A DNA stretch of 8,059 nucleotides from Rhizobacter sp. (GCA_014380155.1 JACMKJ010000406.1:1-8059); one strand, 5' to 3'. Shown: positions 1 to 6,338, counted from the first letter of the stretch. Made by a program: numbers and translations. The notes: generated from the letters alone by a model not told the origin.

Positions 1-659
1 AGCGCGAGCGGCTCGAAGGTGAGGTGCACCTGGCCGCCCCCTCCGACCTGGGCCGCACCGTGCTGAGCCCCTTGCTCGACCACTTTCTGGCGCGCCACCC
101 CGGCCTGCACATCGCGCTGCACGTGAGCGACGTGCGGCACGACCTGCTGCGCGAGCGAGTCGACATCGCGGTGCGCTACGGCGAGCTGCGCGACTCCACC
201 CTCGTCGCGCGGCCCTTGTGCACCACCCTCAGCACCCTGGTCGCCTCACCCGACTACGTGGCGCGGCACGGCGCCCCGCAACACCCCGACGAGCTGGCGC
301 GACACAACTGCCTCACCCTGCACCGCTCGGAGCGCCCGCATCTGATGTGGACCTTCGTGCGCGACGGCGCCGAGCACACCGTGCGGGTGCAGGGCAACCG
401 CCGGGCCGACGACGGCGCCCTGGTGCGCGAATGGGCCGTGCAAGGCCTGGGCATTGCGCAGAAAGCGCGGCTCGACGTGCTGGCCGACCTGCGCGCGGGC
501 CGGCTGGTCGAGCTGATGCCGCAATGGCAGGGCCAGCGTTACCCGCTGCATGCCATCGTGCCCACGCAGCGCCACATGCCGCTGCGCGTGCGGCGCCTGC
601 TCGACGAGCTCGTGCTGCAGTTCGCGCGGCTTGAAGAGGACAATGCGGACTTCCCCTGA
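1..659 (+). CDS. LysR-type transcriptional regulator, 3' part (N-terminus outside window)
   Basis: The reading frame is open from the first base (first full codon at 3) and ends at TGA 657-659, giving about 218 C-terminal residues. What is seen is the effector-binding domain of a LysR regulator (two-lobed periplasmic-binding-protein fold): APSDLGRTVLSPLLDHFLAR, then DIAVRYGELRDSTLVARPL, then LVASPDYVARHGAPQHPDEL and the H-x-CLTL segment. These patterns are typical of the CrgA/AaeR-like branch. The winged helix-turn-helix that should precede it (about 85-90 residues in a usual 300-residue protein) lies upstream of the window. The GTG at 24 is an internal valine codon, since conserved residues precede it (RERLEGEV). 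The ligand and target genes cannot be read here. LysR regulators often act on a divergent gene, which would also lie off the left edge; nothing ties it to rlmJ downstream. Confidence 0.93.
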   Translation, partial: RERLEGEVHLAAPSDLGRTVLSPLLDHFLARHPGLHIALHVSDVRHDLLRERVDIAVRYGELRDSTLVARPLCTTLSTLVASPDYVARHGAPQHPDELARHNCLTLHRSERPHLMWTFVRDGAEHTVRVQGNRRADDGALVREWAVQGLGIAQKARLDVLADLRAGRLVELMPQWQGQRYPLHAIVPTQRHMPLRVRRLLDELVLQFARLEEDNADFP

Positions 660-687
660 CGCGCTCCCCCACGACATCCCACACACC

Positions 688-1530
688 ATGCTCGCCTACC
701 GACACGCCTTCCATGCGGGCAACCACGCCGACGTGCTCAAGCACGTGATGCTGACCCGCGTGCTGCACTACATGAACCAGAAGCCCAAGCCTTACCGGCT
801 GGTCGACACGCACGCCGGCGCTGGCGGCTACTCACTCGAAGGCCAGTACGCGCAGAAGAAGGGCGAATACATCAACGGCATCGGCCGCCTGTGGAGCCGC
901 GACGACCTGCCCGAGATCGTGGCCGACTACGTGGGCCTGGTGAAACAGTTCAACCCCGACGGCCTGATGGAGCAGTACCCGGGCTCGCCGGCCTTTGCGC
1001 AGATGATGCTGCGCTCGCAAGACCAGTTGCGCCTGTTCGAGCTACACAACACCGACCACCGCATCCTCGCGTCTTACCTCGGTGAAACCAAAGGCGCCGA
1101 GGTCTACAACGCCGACGGCTTCGACGGCCTCAAGGGCCAGGTGCCGCCCTCGTCACGCCGCGGTGTGGTGCTGATCGACCCGTCGTACGAAGGCCACAAC
1201 GACTACCCGCGCGTGATCGCCACGCTGCGCGAAGCGCTGCTGCGTTTTGCCGAAGGTGTCTACATGGTCTGGTACCCGCAGGTGAGCAAGCTCGAAGCGG
1301 CGCAGCTGCCGCGGCGGCTGGAGGCGGTGGCGCCCAAGGGCTTCTTGCATGTGCGCATGACGGTGCAGCAGCCCGACCAGCAAGGCTTCGGCCTCGCCGG
1401 CAGCGGCATGTTCATCATCAACCCGCCCTACACGCTGCACGACGAGATGCAGGCGGTGATGCCCTACCTGATCGAGGTGCTGGGGCAGTACGACGGGGCC
1501 AACTACAGCATTGAACAACGGGCGGCTTGA
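688..1530 (+). CDS. rlmJ: 23S rRNA (adenine(2030)-N6)-methyltransferase RlmJ
   Basis: This 280-residue protein has the length of E. coli RlmJ and follows it closely from the first residue: MLAYRHAFHAGNHADVLKH matches the family N-terminus, which fixes the ATG at 688. RlmJ uses S-adenosylmethionine to methylate N6 of A2030 in 23S rRNA, acting on naked rRNA in the cytoplasm. The SAM-binding motif I is DTHAGAGGY (residues 40-48), followed by the family-specific GEYINGIGRLW and QYPGSP segments. The catalytic motif IV is DPSYE beginning at Asp164, the same position as the catalytic Asp164 I recall for E. coli; the third motif residue is Ser rather than the Pro of E. coli DPPY. The C-terminal SGMFIINPPY segment is also typical. 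No Shine-Dalgarno sequence is visible in the 28 bp after the LysR stop. The stop codon lies in a hairpin loop and at the edge of a tandem repeat. Confidence 0.96.
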   Translation: MLAYRHAFHAGNHADVLKHVMLTRVLHYMNQKPKPYRLVDTHAGAGGYSLEGQYAQKKGEYINGIGRLWSRDDLPEIVADYVGLVKQFNPDGLMEQYPGSPAFAQMMLRSQDQLRLFELHNTDHRILASYLGETKGAEVYNADGFDGLKGQVPPSSRRGVVLIDPSYEGHNDYPRVIATLREALLRFAEGVYMVWYPQVSKLEAAQLPRRLEAVAPKGFLHVRMTVQQPDQQGFGLAGSGMFIINPPYTLHDEMQAVMPYLIEVLGQYDGANYSIEQRAA

Positions 1531-1538
1531 CGCCCGTT
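1517..1538. terminator. Hairpin across the rlmJ stop codon, possible bidirectional terminator
   Basis: A perfect 8-bp inverted repeat, AACGGGCG and CGCCCGTT, flanks a 6-base loop GCTTGA that contains the rlmJ stop codon TGA (1528-1530). The stem is GC-rich and flanked by AA/TT, and it sits between two convergent genes, where a terminator serving both would be expected. The T run is only two bases long, so it is a weak intrinsic terminator by the usual rule. The second copy of the overlapping tandem repeat can form a poorer version of the same stem. Confidence 0.4.
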
Positions 1539-1586
1539 CGACGACCCGGGCGGCCTGACGCTCGTTCGACCACCCCGGCGGCTTGA
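1520..1586. repeat. 28-bp tandem repeat, about 2.4 copies, between convergent genes
   Basis: Two adjacent 28-bp units at 1520-1547 and 1548-1575 match at 25 of 28 positions. A third partial unit begins at 1576 and shares GGCGGCTTGA before diverging. The recurring core is GGCGG(C/T)TTGA or GGCGGCCTGA followed by CG(C)TCGTTCGACNACC. The first unit covers the last codons and stop of rlmJ, and the third reaches the stop codon of the minus-strand gene, so the array fills the whole gap between the two stops. It looks like local duplication of the rlmJ 3' end. Confidence 0.8.
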
Positions 1587-2150
1587 TCACTTCGCTGCGG
1601 GTTGCGCGGCGTGCATCTTCTTCAGCATCTCCATCCACGATGACCAGTCGACCGGCCCGCTCTCGTGGCGCTTCTTCAGGTTGCCGAGCACCGCGCCCCA
1701 GGCGCGGTCGAAGTAGGCGTAGGCCTGGTCCCACTCTCCGCCTTCGCCCCAGCCGGTGTGGTGCAAGGTGACGCGGGTCGATTTACCGTCCACATCAAAC
1801 AAACGCACCACGACGAAGGTGCGCTGCTTGCGTGCTTCGGCCAGGTGCGGCGGCGCGTTCCAGTCGAAGCTCAGCATCTTCATCGGCTGCAAGGCCATGT
1901 AGCGCATGGTGTCGGCGCCTTTCGTGCCGGGGGCACCGAGCGGGTCCATGTGGATGTGGAAGGCGCCGTCGACGCGTGCGTCGATCTCGGCCTCGGGTGC
2001 GAAGAAAGCTTCGATGCCGGCTTTTGTCGTCCAGCTCAGCCACACGGCGGCCAGCGGCGCGGGCACGACCACCTCTTTGTTGAGAGCACGCTCTTGTGAC
2101 CACGCATTCAAAGCAAACAGCAAAAAGAGGCACACAAACAGTCGGCGCAT
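1587..2150 (-). CDS. Exported START-like (SRPBCC / AHSA1-type) domain protein
   Basis: The 187-residue product begins with a clear signal peptide (MRRLFVCLFLLFALNAWS, probable cut before QE at about residue 19). The rest resembles the SRPBCC/AHSA1 (Bet v 1-like) fold: the opening EVVVPAPLAAVWLSWTTKAGIEAFFAPEAEI is the characteristic first strand plus helices, followed by a G-x-F-x-x-x-MDPLG strand region, LSFDWNAP, and a VTLHHTGWGEGGEWDQAYAYFDRAW ending with the long C-terminal helix. This fold makes a hydrophobic pocket that binds lipids or other apolar ligands; the ligand here is unknown. Most AHSA1-like bacterial proteins are cytoplasmic, so export to the periplasm is notable. The ATG at 2150-2148 is supported by a GGAG (complement of 2159-2162) with 8-base spacing. 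It is divergent from the CoA-transferase gene and convergent with rlmJ. Function beyond the fold is not assignable. Confidence 0.88.
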   Translation of the reverse strand: MRRLFVCLFLLFALNAWSQERALNKEVVVPAPLAAVWLSWTTKAGIEAFFAPEAEIDARVDGAFHIHMDPLGAPGTKGADTMRYMALQPMKMLSFDWNAPPHLAEARKQRTFVVVRLFDVDGKSTRVTLHHTGWGEGGEWDQAYAYFDRAWGAVLGNLKKRHESGPVDWSSWMEMLKKMHAAQPAAK

Positions 2151-2200
2151 GGCGTTTTCTCCGGTGAAAGTGAAGCGGCCCAGACACTAACATCGCGCCC
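2151..2200. promoter_or_regulatory. Compact divergent promoter region, with possible leaderless start for the CoA transferase
   Basis: Only 50 bp separate two divergent start codons, so promoter elements must overlap each other or enter coding DNA. On the minus side a Shine-Dalgarno GGAG (2159-2162 complement) serves the START-like gene. On the plus side there is no Shine-Dalgarno before ATG 2201. A weak -10-like TAACAT (2188-2193, 4 of 6 consensus) ends 7 bases before the ATG, which would place transcription start at or next to the start codon. The -35 match (TGAAAG, 2165-2170) is poor, so this assignment is tentative. Confidence 0.3.
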
Positions 2201-3418
2201 ATGCCGCCTCAAGCCACCTCGTCTGTGCATGCCGTCAACGGCCCGTTGTCGGGCCTCAAGGTGCTGGAGTTGGGCCAGCTCATCGCGGGCCCGTTTGCCG
2301 CCAAGACCCTGGCCGACTTCGGCGCCGAAGTCATCAAGATCGAGCCCCCCGGCAGCGGCGACCCACTGCGCCAGTGGCGCTTGATGCATAACGGCACAAG
2401 CGTGTGGTGGCAGGTGCAGTCGCGCAACAAGAAGAGCGTGGCGCTCGACCTGAAACAACCCGAGGCGCGCGACATCGTGCGTCGCCTCGCTGCCGAGTGC
2501 GACGTGCTGGTCGAGAACTTCAAACCCGGCGTGATGGAAGCCTGGGGCCTGGGCTACGACGCGCTCAGCGCAGCCAACCCGGGTTTGATCATGTTGCGCA
2601 TCAGCGGCTACGGCCAGACCGGCCCGTACAAAGACCGCCCGGGCTTCGGCGTGGTCGCCGAGGCCATGGGGGGTCTGCGCCACCTCACCGGTGAACCCGG
2701 CCGTGTGCCGGTGCGCGTGGGCGTGAGCATCGGCGACACGCTGGCGTCACTGCACGGTGTCATCGGCATCCTGATGGCGCTGCACCACCGCCATGCTTCA
2801 GGCCGGGGCCAGGTGATCGACGTGGCTCTCTATGAAGCCGTCTTCAATTGCATGGAAAGCCTGTTGCCCGAGTACAGCGCTTTCGGTGCCGTGCGTGAAG
2901 CCGCGGGTTCCGCCCTGCCCGGCATCGCCCCCAGCAACGCCTACCCCTGCGCCGACGGCTGGGTGCTGGTGGCCGGCAACGGCGACAGCATCTTCGCGCG
3001 GCTGATGAACACCATCGGCCGCGCTGATTGGGCCCACGATCCCACCCTCGTGGGCAACGCCGCGCGGGTGGCCCGCGTGGCGGAGATCGACGCCGCCATC
3101 GGCGACTGGACCCGCCCGCGCACCGTCACCGCCGTGCTCGACGCGCTCAACGCCGCCCAGGTCCCGGCCGGCCGTCTGTACACCGCACGCGACATCGCCG
3201 AAGACCCGCACTACCAGGCGCGCGGCATGATCGAGCGCATCACCTCGGCCGATGGCTTGTCGCTCGACGTGCCCGGCATCGTGCCCAAGCTGAGCGCCAC
3301 ACCGGGGCGCATCACGCGGCGTGCACCGACCCTCGGCGAAGACACGCAGGCCGTGTTGCGCGAGCTGGGCATCACGCCCGAGCAAGAGGCCGGCTTGCGC
3401 GAACGCGGGGTGTTGTGA
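2201..3418 (+). CDS. CaiB/BaiF family (class III) CoA transferase
   Basis: The 405-residue product is a family III CoA transferase, which moves CoA between an acyl-CoA donor and a carboxylic acid via an aspartyl-CoA thioester, forming interlocked cytoplasmic dimers. Visible family motifs are LSGLKVLELGQLIAGPFA near the N-terminus (16-33), DFGAEVIKIEPPGSGDPLR (39-57), RNKKSVALDL (from 75), ENFKPG (105-110), SGYGQTGPYKDRPGF (from 135), and VSIGDTLASLHG, whose Asp179 fits the catalytic aspartate. The length is normal. The acyl donor and acceptor cannot be told from sequence; formyl-CoA, succinyl-CoA and mesaconyl/itaconyl-type enzymes all share these motifs. ATG 2201 is taken as start; GTG 2225 is an alternative that also keeps all conserved motifs. 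The stop overlaps the start of the histidine kinase gene by 4 bp. No dehydrogenase or hydratase gene lies nearby to suggest a catabolic pathway. Confidence 0.93.
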   Translation: MPPQATSSVHAVNGPLSGLKVLELGQLIAGPFAAKTLADFGAEVIKIEPPGSGDPLRQWRLMHNGTSVWWQVQSRNKKSVALDLKQPEARDIVRRLAAECDVLVENFKPGVMEAWGLGYDALSAANPGLIMLRISGYGQTGPYKDRPGFGVVAEAMGGLRHLTGEPGRVPVRVGVSIGDTLASLHGVIGILMALHHRHASGRGQVIDVALYEAVFNCMESLLPEYSAFGAVREAAGSALPGIAPSNAYPCADGWVLVAGNGDSIFARLMNTIGRADWAHDPTLVGNAARVARVAEIDAAIGDWTRPRTVTAVLDALNAAQVPAGRLYTARDIAEDPHYQARGMIERITSADGLSLDVPGIVPKLSATPGRITRRAPTLGEDTQAVLRELGITPEQEAGLRERGVL

Positions 3419-5049
3419 ACGCCAGCTACCCGCTGTTTGCCATCTCCGGCCTGACCCTGGCAGCGGTGACGCTCGCCGGGCTCGTGTGGTGGCGCGCACG
3501 CTCGCCGCAGCACCCTGACGACCGCTTCGATTCGACCCAATCGCCCACCGGCACCGACTACGAGCAGCTGTTCAGCCTGAGCCCGCACCCGATGTTCGTC
3601 TACGACGCCGAGACCCTCGGCTTTCTGGAAGTGAACGGCGCCATGCTGCGGCGTTATGGCTATTCGCGCGACGAGCTGATGAAGATGAGCCTGGTCGACA
3701 TCCGCCCCGCCGAAGACGTGCCGGCGATGCAGGCCATGGTGCGCGAGGTGCAAAAAAGCGCGAGCACCGCCGTGCCCGGCATCTGGCGCCACCGCCGCAA
3801 AGACGGCTCGACCTTCCACGTGCGCATCAGCGGCCACGACCTTCAGTACGCCGGCCGCCGCGCGCGCATGGTGCAGGTGATCGACGTCAGCGCCGAGGTG
3901 GCGCTGCAAGCCGAGCGCGAGCAGATGATCGCCAAGCTCCAAACCTCGCGCGAGTGGCTGGCCACCGCCATCAACGCCGGGCGCATCGCCCTCTGGGAGC
4001 GCGACCTGCAGGCCCACACCTTCGTGCTGGGTGGGCGCTGGGCCGACATCCTCGGCACCACGGCGCAAGCCTACGGCCCGGTGACGGAGCAGACCTTCAT
4101 CGACCTGTGCCACCCCGACGACCTGCCGCGTGTGGCCCGCCGATTCAGGGACTACCTCCAAGACCCCAGTGAGCCCTATGCCGATGAGTTCCGCGCCAAA
4201 CACTTTCAGCTCGGCTGGATCTGGGTGCTCAGCCGCGGCAAGATCGCCGAGCGCAGCTCCGACGGCCGCGCACGCCGCGTGGTCGGCACCTATGTCGACA
4301 TCTCGCAGCTGAAGGCCGCGCAGTCGGCGCGTGAGCAGCAGCAGGCGGCCGAGCAGGCGAGCGCGATGAAGTCGCAATTTCTCGGCCGCGTGAGCCACGA
4401 GTTGCGCACGCCGCTGAATGCAGTGATCGGTTTTTCGCAGCTGATGCAGCTCGACGAGCACACTCCGCTGACCCCGCAGCAGGCCGAACGCACCGCGCAC
4501 ATCGAACGCGCCGGCCAGCACCTGCTGGGCCTGATCACTGACCTGATGGACCTGAGCCGCGTCGAGCTCGGCGCGGTGGAGTTGCAACCGGCGGCCATCG
4601 ACGTGCTGGCGCTGCTGGAAGACAGCCTGGCGATGGTCGACACCCAGCTGCACGGGCGCCAGCTCCGCCTGGAGCGCCACTTCGACCCCGCCATGCCGCT
4701 GGTGATGGCCGACCCGCTGCGCCTGCGCCAGTGCCTGCTCAACCTGTTGTCGAACGCCATCAAGTACAACCACCCGCAGGGCGTGGTGCGGGTCGGCGCG
4801 CGGGCGAGCGACAACGGCATGGTCGAGCTGTCGGTCTGGAACAGCGGCGCCGGCATGACACCGCAACAGATGGAGCGGCTCTACGAACCCTTCAACCGCC
4901 TGGGCCGCGACGCGAGCCACGGTGAAGGCACCGGCATCGGCCTGGCCATTAGCCGCCAGCTGATCGAGCGCATGGGCGGGCAGATTGACGCGGCAAGCGT
5001 GGCGGGCGCCTGGGCGCAGTTCACCGTGAGCTTGCCCGCCGCGGTTTGA
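3415..5049 (+). CDS. Membrane-anchored PAS-PAS sensor histidine kinase
   Basis: Start is GTG 3415, which overlaps the CoA-transferase stop as GTGA (a GGGG at 3407-3410 is the only ribosome-site candidate), giving 544 residues. One transmembrane helix (about 5-26, ending WWRAR) has almost no periplasmic part. PAS domain 1 spans about 49-160 (YEQLFSLSPHPMFVYD ... VIDVS), PAS domain 2 about 179-300 (PAS_3-like, ending VVGTYVDIS), then a short coiled-coil linker rich in Gln/Ala. The HisKA domain carries VSHELRTPLN with phospho-acceptor His328. The HATPase domain shows the N-box NLLSNAIKYN (443-452, Asn447), a G1 box with Asn476 (NSGAGM) in place of the usual Asp, and G2 GEGTGIGLAIS from 503. It should sense a cytoplasmic signal and phosphorylate a response regulator in trans; there is no receiver domain and no regulator gene nearby. 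Coupling to the CoA transferase suggests co-expression. It converges on the XRE regulator with 9 bp between stops. Confidence 0.93.
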   Translation: MNASYPLFAISGLTLAAVTLAGLVWWRARSPQHPDDRFDSTQSPTGTDYEQLFSLSPHPMFVYDAETLGFLEVNGAMLRRYGYSRDELMKMSLVDIRPAEDVPAMQAMVREVQKSASTAVPGIWRHRRKDGSTFHVRISGHDLQYAGRRARMVQVIDVSAEVALQAEREQMIAKLQTSREWLATAINAGRIALWERDLQAHTFVLGGRWADILGTTAQAYGPVTEQTFIDLCHPDDLPRVARRFRDYLQDPSEPYADEFRAKHFQLGWIWVLSRGKIAERSSDGRARRVVGTYVDISQLKAAQSAREQQQAAEQASAMKSQFLGRVSHELRTPLNAVIGFSQLMQLDEHTPLTPQQAERTAHIERAGQHLLGLITDLMDLSRVELGAVELQPAAIDVLALLEDSLAMVDTQLHGRQLRLERHFDPAMPLVMADPLRLRQCLLNLLSNAIKYNHPQGVVRVGARASDNGMVELSVWNSGAGMTPQQMERLYEPFNRLGRDASHGEGTGIGLAISRQLIERMGGQIDAASVAGAWAQFTVSLPAAV

Positions 5050-5058
5050 CCCTGGCCC

Positions 5059-5796
5059 TCAGGCCTCGCGCTTGAAGTCGCGGAACGCACCGAACAACCA
5101 CGAGCGCATACCCACCACCAGTGTGTAGGGGCGCTTCTGGTCGGGCGGCAGTTTCTGGTCGGCCAGGTGCTGCTGCGCAAAGTCCTGGCCCACACGCTGC
5201 AAGCGCTCGGCAAAACTCGCGGCCAGGCTGCGGCCCACCTGGCCGTGCACCAGCATCAGCATCTCGCCTTCGGCGTCGAAGCCGCCGCTGAAGTAGTCGG
5301 CCGCCACGTCCTTGCGAAAGTACCCCATCACCGGGCCGTGCGGCCGCCAGCGAAAGGTCTTGCTCACCTGCAGGCGGTAGCGGTTCATCGGCCGCAGCTC
5401 GATGATGCCGAGCTTGTCGAGCGCGGCCAGGTACTTCACGCACTCGGCGTCGGTGAAGGTGTAGGTGGCGACGATCTGCTCGAAGGTCCATTGGCTCAGG
5501 CAGCAGGTGGCCATCAGCAGCAGGCGGCGGTCGGCGACCACGGCCTTTTCTTGCTCGAGCGTCAACTCGCGGCGCAGCGGTTGTGCGTCGGCAATCTTGC
5601 GGGCCAGCTCGGCGAAATCCATCTTCAACACGCGCAGCACGTCGTCGATGCGCGAGAGCGGCATGTCGGCCTTGGCAAAGATGCGCTTGATGCTCGACTC
5701 CGACATGCCCAGCTGCTCGGCCAGCTGCGCGTAGTTGATGCCGGCGGCCTTGAGTTCGACCTTCAGCGCCGTGACCAAGTCTTGGGTGGTGCTCAT
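5059..5796 (-). CDS. XRE-type helix-turn-helix transcriptional regulator
   Basis: The 245-residue product has an N-terminal XRE/Cro-C1 helix-turn-helix: INYAQLAEQLGMSESSIKRIF (residues 20-40), followed by SRIDDVLRVLKMDFAELARK (about 48-67). The remaining 175 residues are a C-terminal region of unknown role with LTLEQEKAVVADRRLLLMA, a winged-helix-looking stretch WTFEQIVATYTFTDAECVKYLAALDKLGIIEL, and a conserved-looking FRWRPHGPVMGYF. The start ATG (5796-5794) is chosen because GGAGG (complement of 5805-5809) lies 8 bases upstream and the HTH begins right after it. The frame stays open further upstream, but that part runs antisense to the YiaA-like gene and has no homology I recognise. It is divergent from the YiaA-like operon and is a natural candidate to control it. 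Ligand unknown. Confidence 0.87.
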   Translation of the reverse strand: MSTTQDLVTALKVELKAAGINYAQLAEQLGMSESSIKRIFAKADMPLSRIDDVLRVLKMDFAELARKIADAQPLRRELTLEQEKAVVADRRLLLMATCCLSQWTFEQIVATYTFTDAECVKYLAALDKLGIIELRPMNRYRLQVSKTFRWRPHGPVMGYFRKDVAADYFSGGFDAEGEMLMLVHGQVGRSLAASFAERLQRVGQDFAQQHLADQKLPPDQKRPYTLVVGMRSWLFGAFRDFKREA

Positions 5797-5925
5797 GCGT
5801 CTCCCCTCCAGAAGTACCGCCAGACGATACCAGCCCGCCAGTGCCACACCACCTTGCCGGGAGCGCTTGATACCAAACTGCCGTCTCACGAAGATCTCGC
5901 CGTGTTCAACCACTTCGAGAGATTC
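5797..5925. promoter_or_regulatory. Divergent intergenic region with direct repeat GATACCA-N4-GCC (candidate operator)
   Basis: This 129-bp region separates the XRE regulator from the YiaA-like operon and should hold both promoters. It contains two copies of GATACCA-N4-GCC, at 5826-5839 and 5869-5882, in the same orientation and 43 bp apart start to start, about four helical turns. On the minus strand each copy reads TGGTATC, which also resembles an extended -10 element (TGnTAT), so one or both could be promoter parts for the regulator gene rather than protein sites. A GGAGG Shine-Dalgarno for the regulator lies at 5805-5809 (complement). A GAGAGA just before ATG 5926 is a modest ribosome site for the YiaA-like gene. 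Confidence 0.4.
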
Positions 5926-6336
5926 ATGCACACCCCCACCCGCCCCCGCCAAGACACCAAAGCCTGGAAGCTCCAGGTCTGGGTCTCGTTCGGTCTTGCC
6001 ACCCTGTTGTGCGGCACCGGCCTGGCCTACCTGCCGGGCGAAGACCTGAACCGCGCGTTCATGGTGATGGGCTACGTGTTCTGCCTCTCCACTGCCTTCG
6101 CCCTGGCCAAGTTCGTGCGCGACAACGAAGTGCGCCGCACGGATACGCCGATGTGGGGACTGGTCGTGTGGGGCGGCTTTGCGCTCGCGATGGGTCTCAC
6201 CGGCTGGGGCCTGTGGCGCATGGAGGTCAACCCGACCTACAAGGCCTACCTCGGCGTGTGCTGGCTGTTCCTGATCTCCAGCGTGTTCACGCTGGCCAAG
6301 ACGCTGCGCGATGCGCACGAAGCCCAAGGAGAGTGA
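5926..6336 (+). CDS. YiaA-like inner-membrane protein with two YiaAB two-helix domains
   Basis: The 136-residue product is predicted to be an inner-membrane protein with four helices arranged as two copies of the YiaAB two-helix unit. Unit 1 begins WKLQVWVSFGLATLLCGTGL (helices about 15-36 and 45-63) and ends AKFVRD (Arg65, Asp66). Unit 2 begins MWGLVVWGGFALAMGLTGWGLW (helices about 80-98 and 106-124) and ends AKTLRD (Arg128, Asp129). The matching A-K-x-x-R-D ends lie exactly 63 residues apart, showing an internal duplication. E. coli YiaA has a similar length and two such units; its molecular function is unknown. ATG 5926 is chosen for the GAGAGA just upstream and the short polar N-terminus. 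It is the first gene of the rightward series; its stop lies 2 bp before the next ATG. Confidence 0.85.
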   Translation: MHTPTRPRQDTKAWKLQVWVSFGLATLLCGTGLAYLPGEDLNRAFMVMGYVFCLSTAFALAKFVRDNEVRRTDTPMWGLVVWGGFALAMGLTGWGLWRMEVNPTYKAYLGVCWLFLISSVFTLAKTLRDAHEAQGE

Positions 6337-6338
6337 GC

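Noticed and set aside
24..26. GTG 24 as the start of the LysR gene
   Set aside because: The frame is open upstream and the effector domain is already under way. A real LysR protein needs an N-terminal DNA-binding domain, so this is an internal codon of a truncated gene.
3028..3414. In-frame upstream extension of the histidine kinase into the CoA-transferase gene
   Set aside because: The extension is an Arg/Ala-rich out-of-frame reading of the transferase. GTG 3415 directly precedes the transmembrane helix and forms a normal GTGA overlap.
3211..4920. A 569-codon open frame on the minus strand, antisense to the histidine kinase and CoA transferase
   Set aside because: Its translation is His/Gln/Ala/Arg-rich with no domain pattern, while the opposite strand encodes clear kinase motifs throughout. 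It is a typical GC-rich antisense shadow.
5051..5065. Small inverted repeat (CCTG/CAGG or GGCC/GGCC) at the kinase/regulator convergent junction
   Set aside because: The stem is only 4 bp with no T tract, too weak to call a terminator in GC-rich DNA.
5827..5848. Sigma-54-like promoter on the minus strand (TGGCAC followed by GGGCTGG)
   Set aside because: The GG and GC dinucleotides are 9 bases apart instead of the required 10, and the -12 element does not match TTGCW.
5167..5925. Plus-strand open frame over the XRE regulator that runs into the YiaA-like gene
   Set aside because: Only the part from ATG 5926 resembles a known family; the upstream part is antisense to convincing HTH coding sequence.
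5797..6327. N-terminal extension of the XRE regulator frame, antisense to the YiaA-like gene
   Set aside because: The extension is low-complexity shadow sequence. The ATG at 5796 has a GGAGG site 8 bases upstream and the HTH begins just after it.
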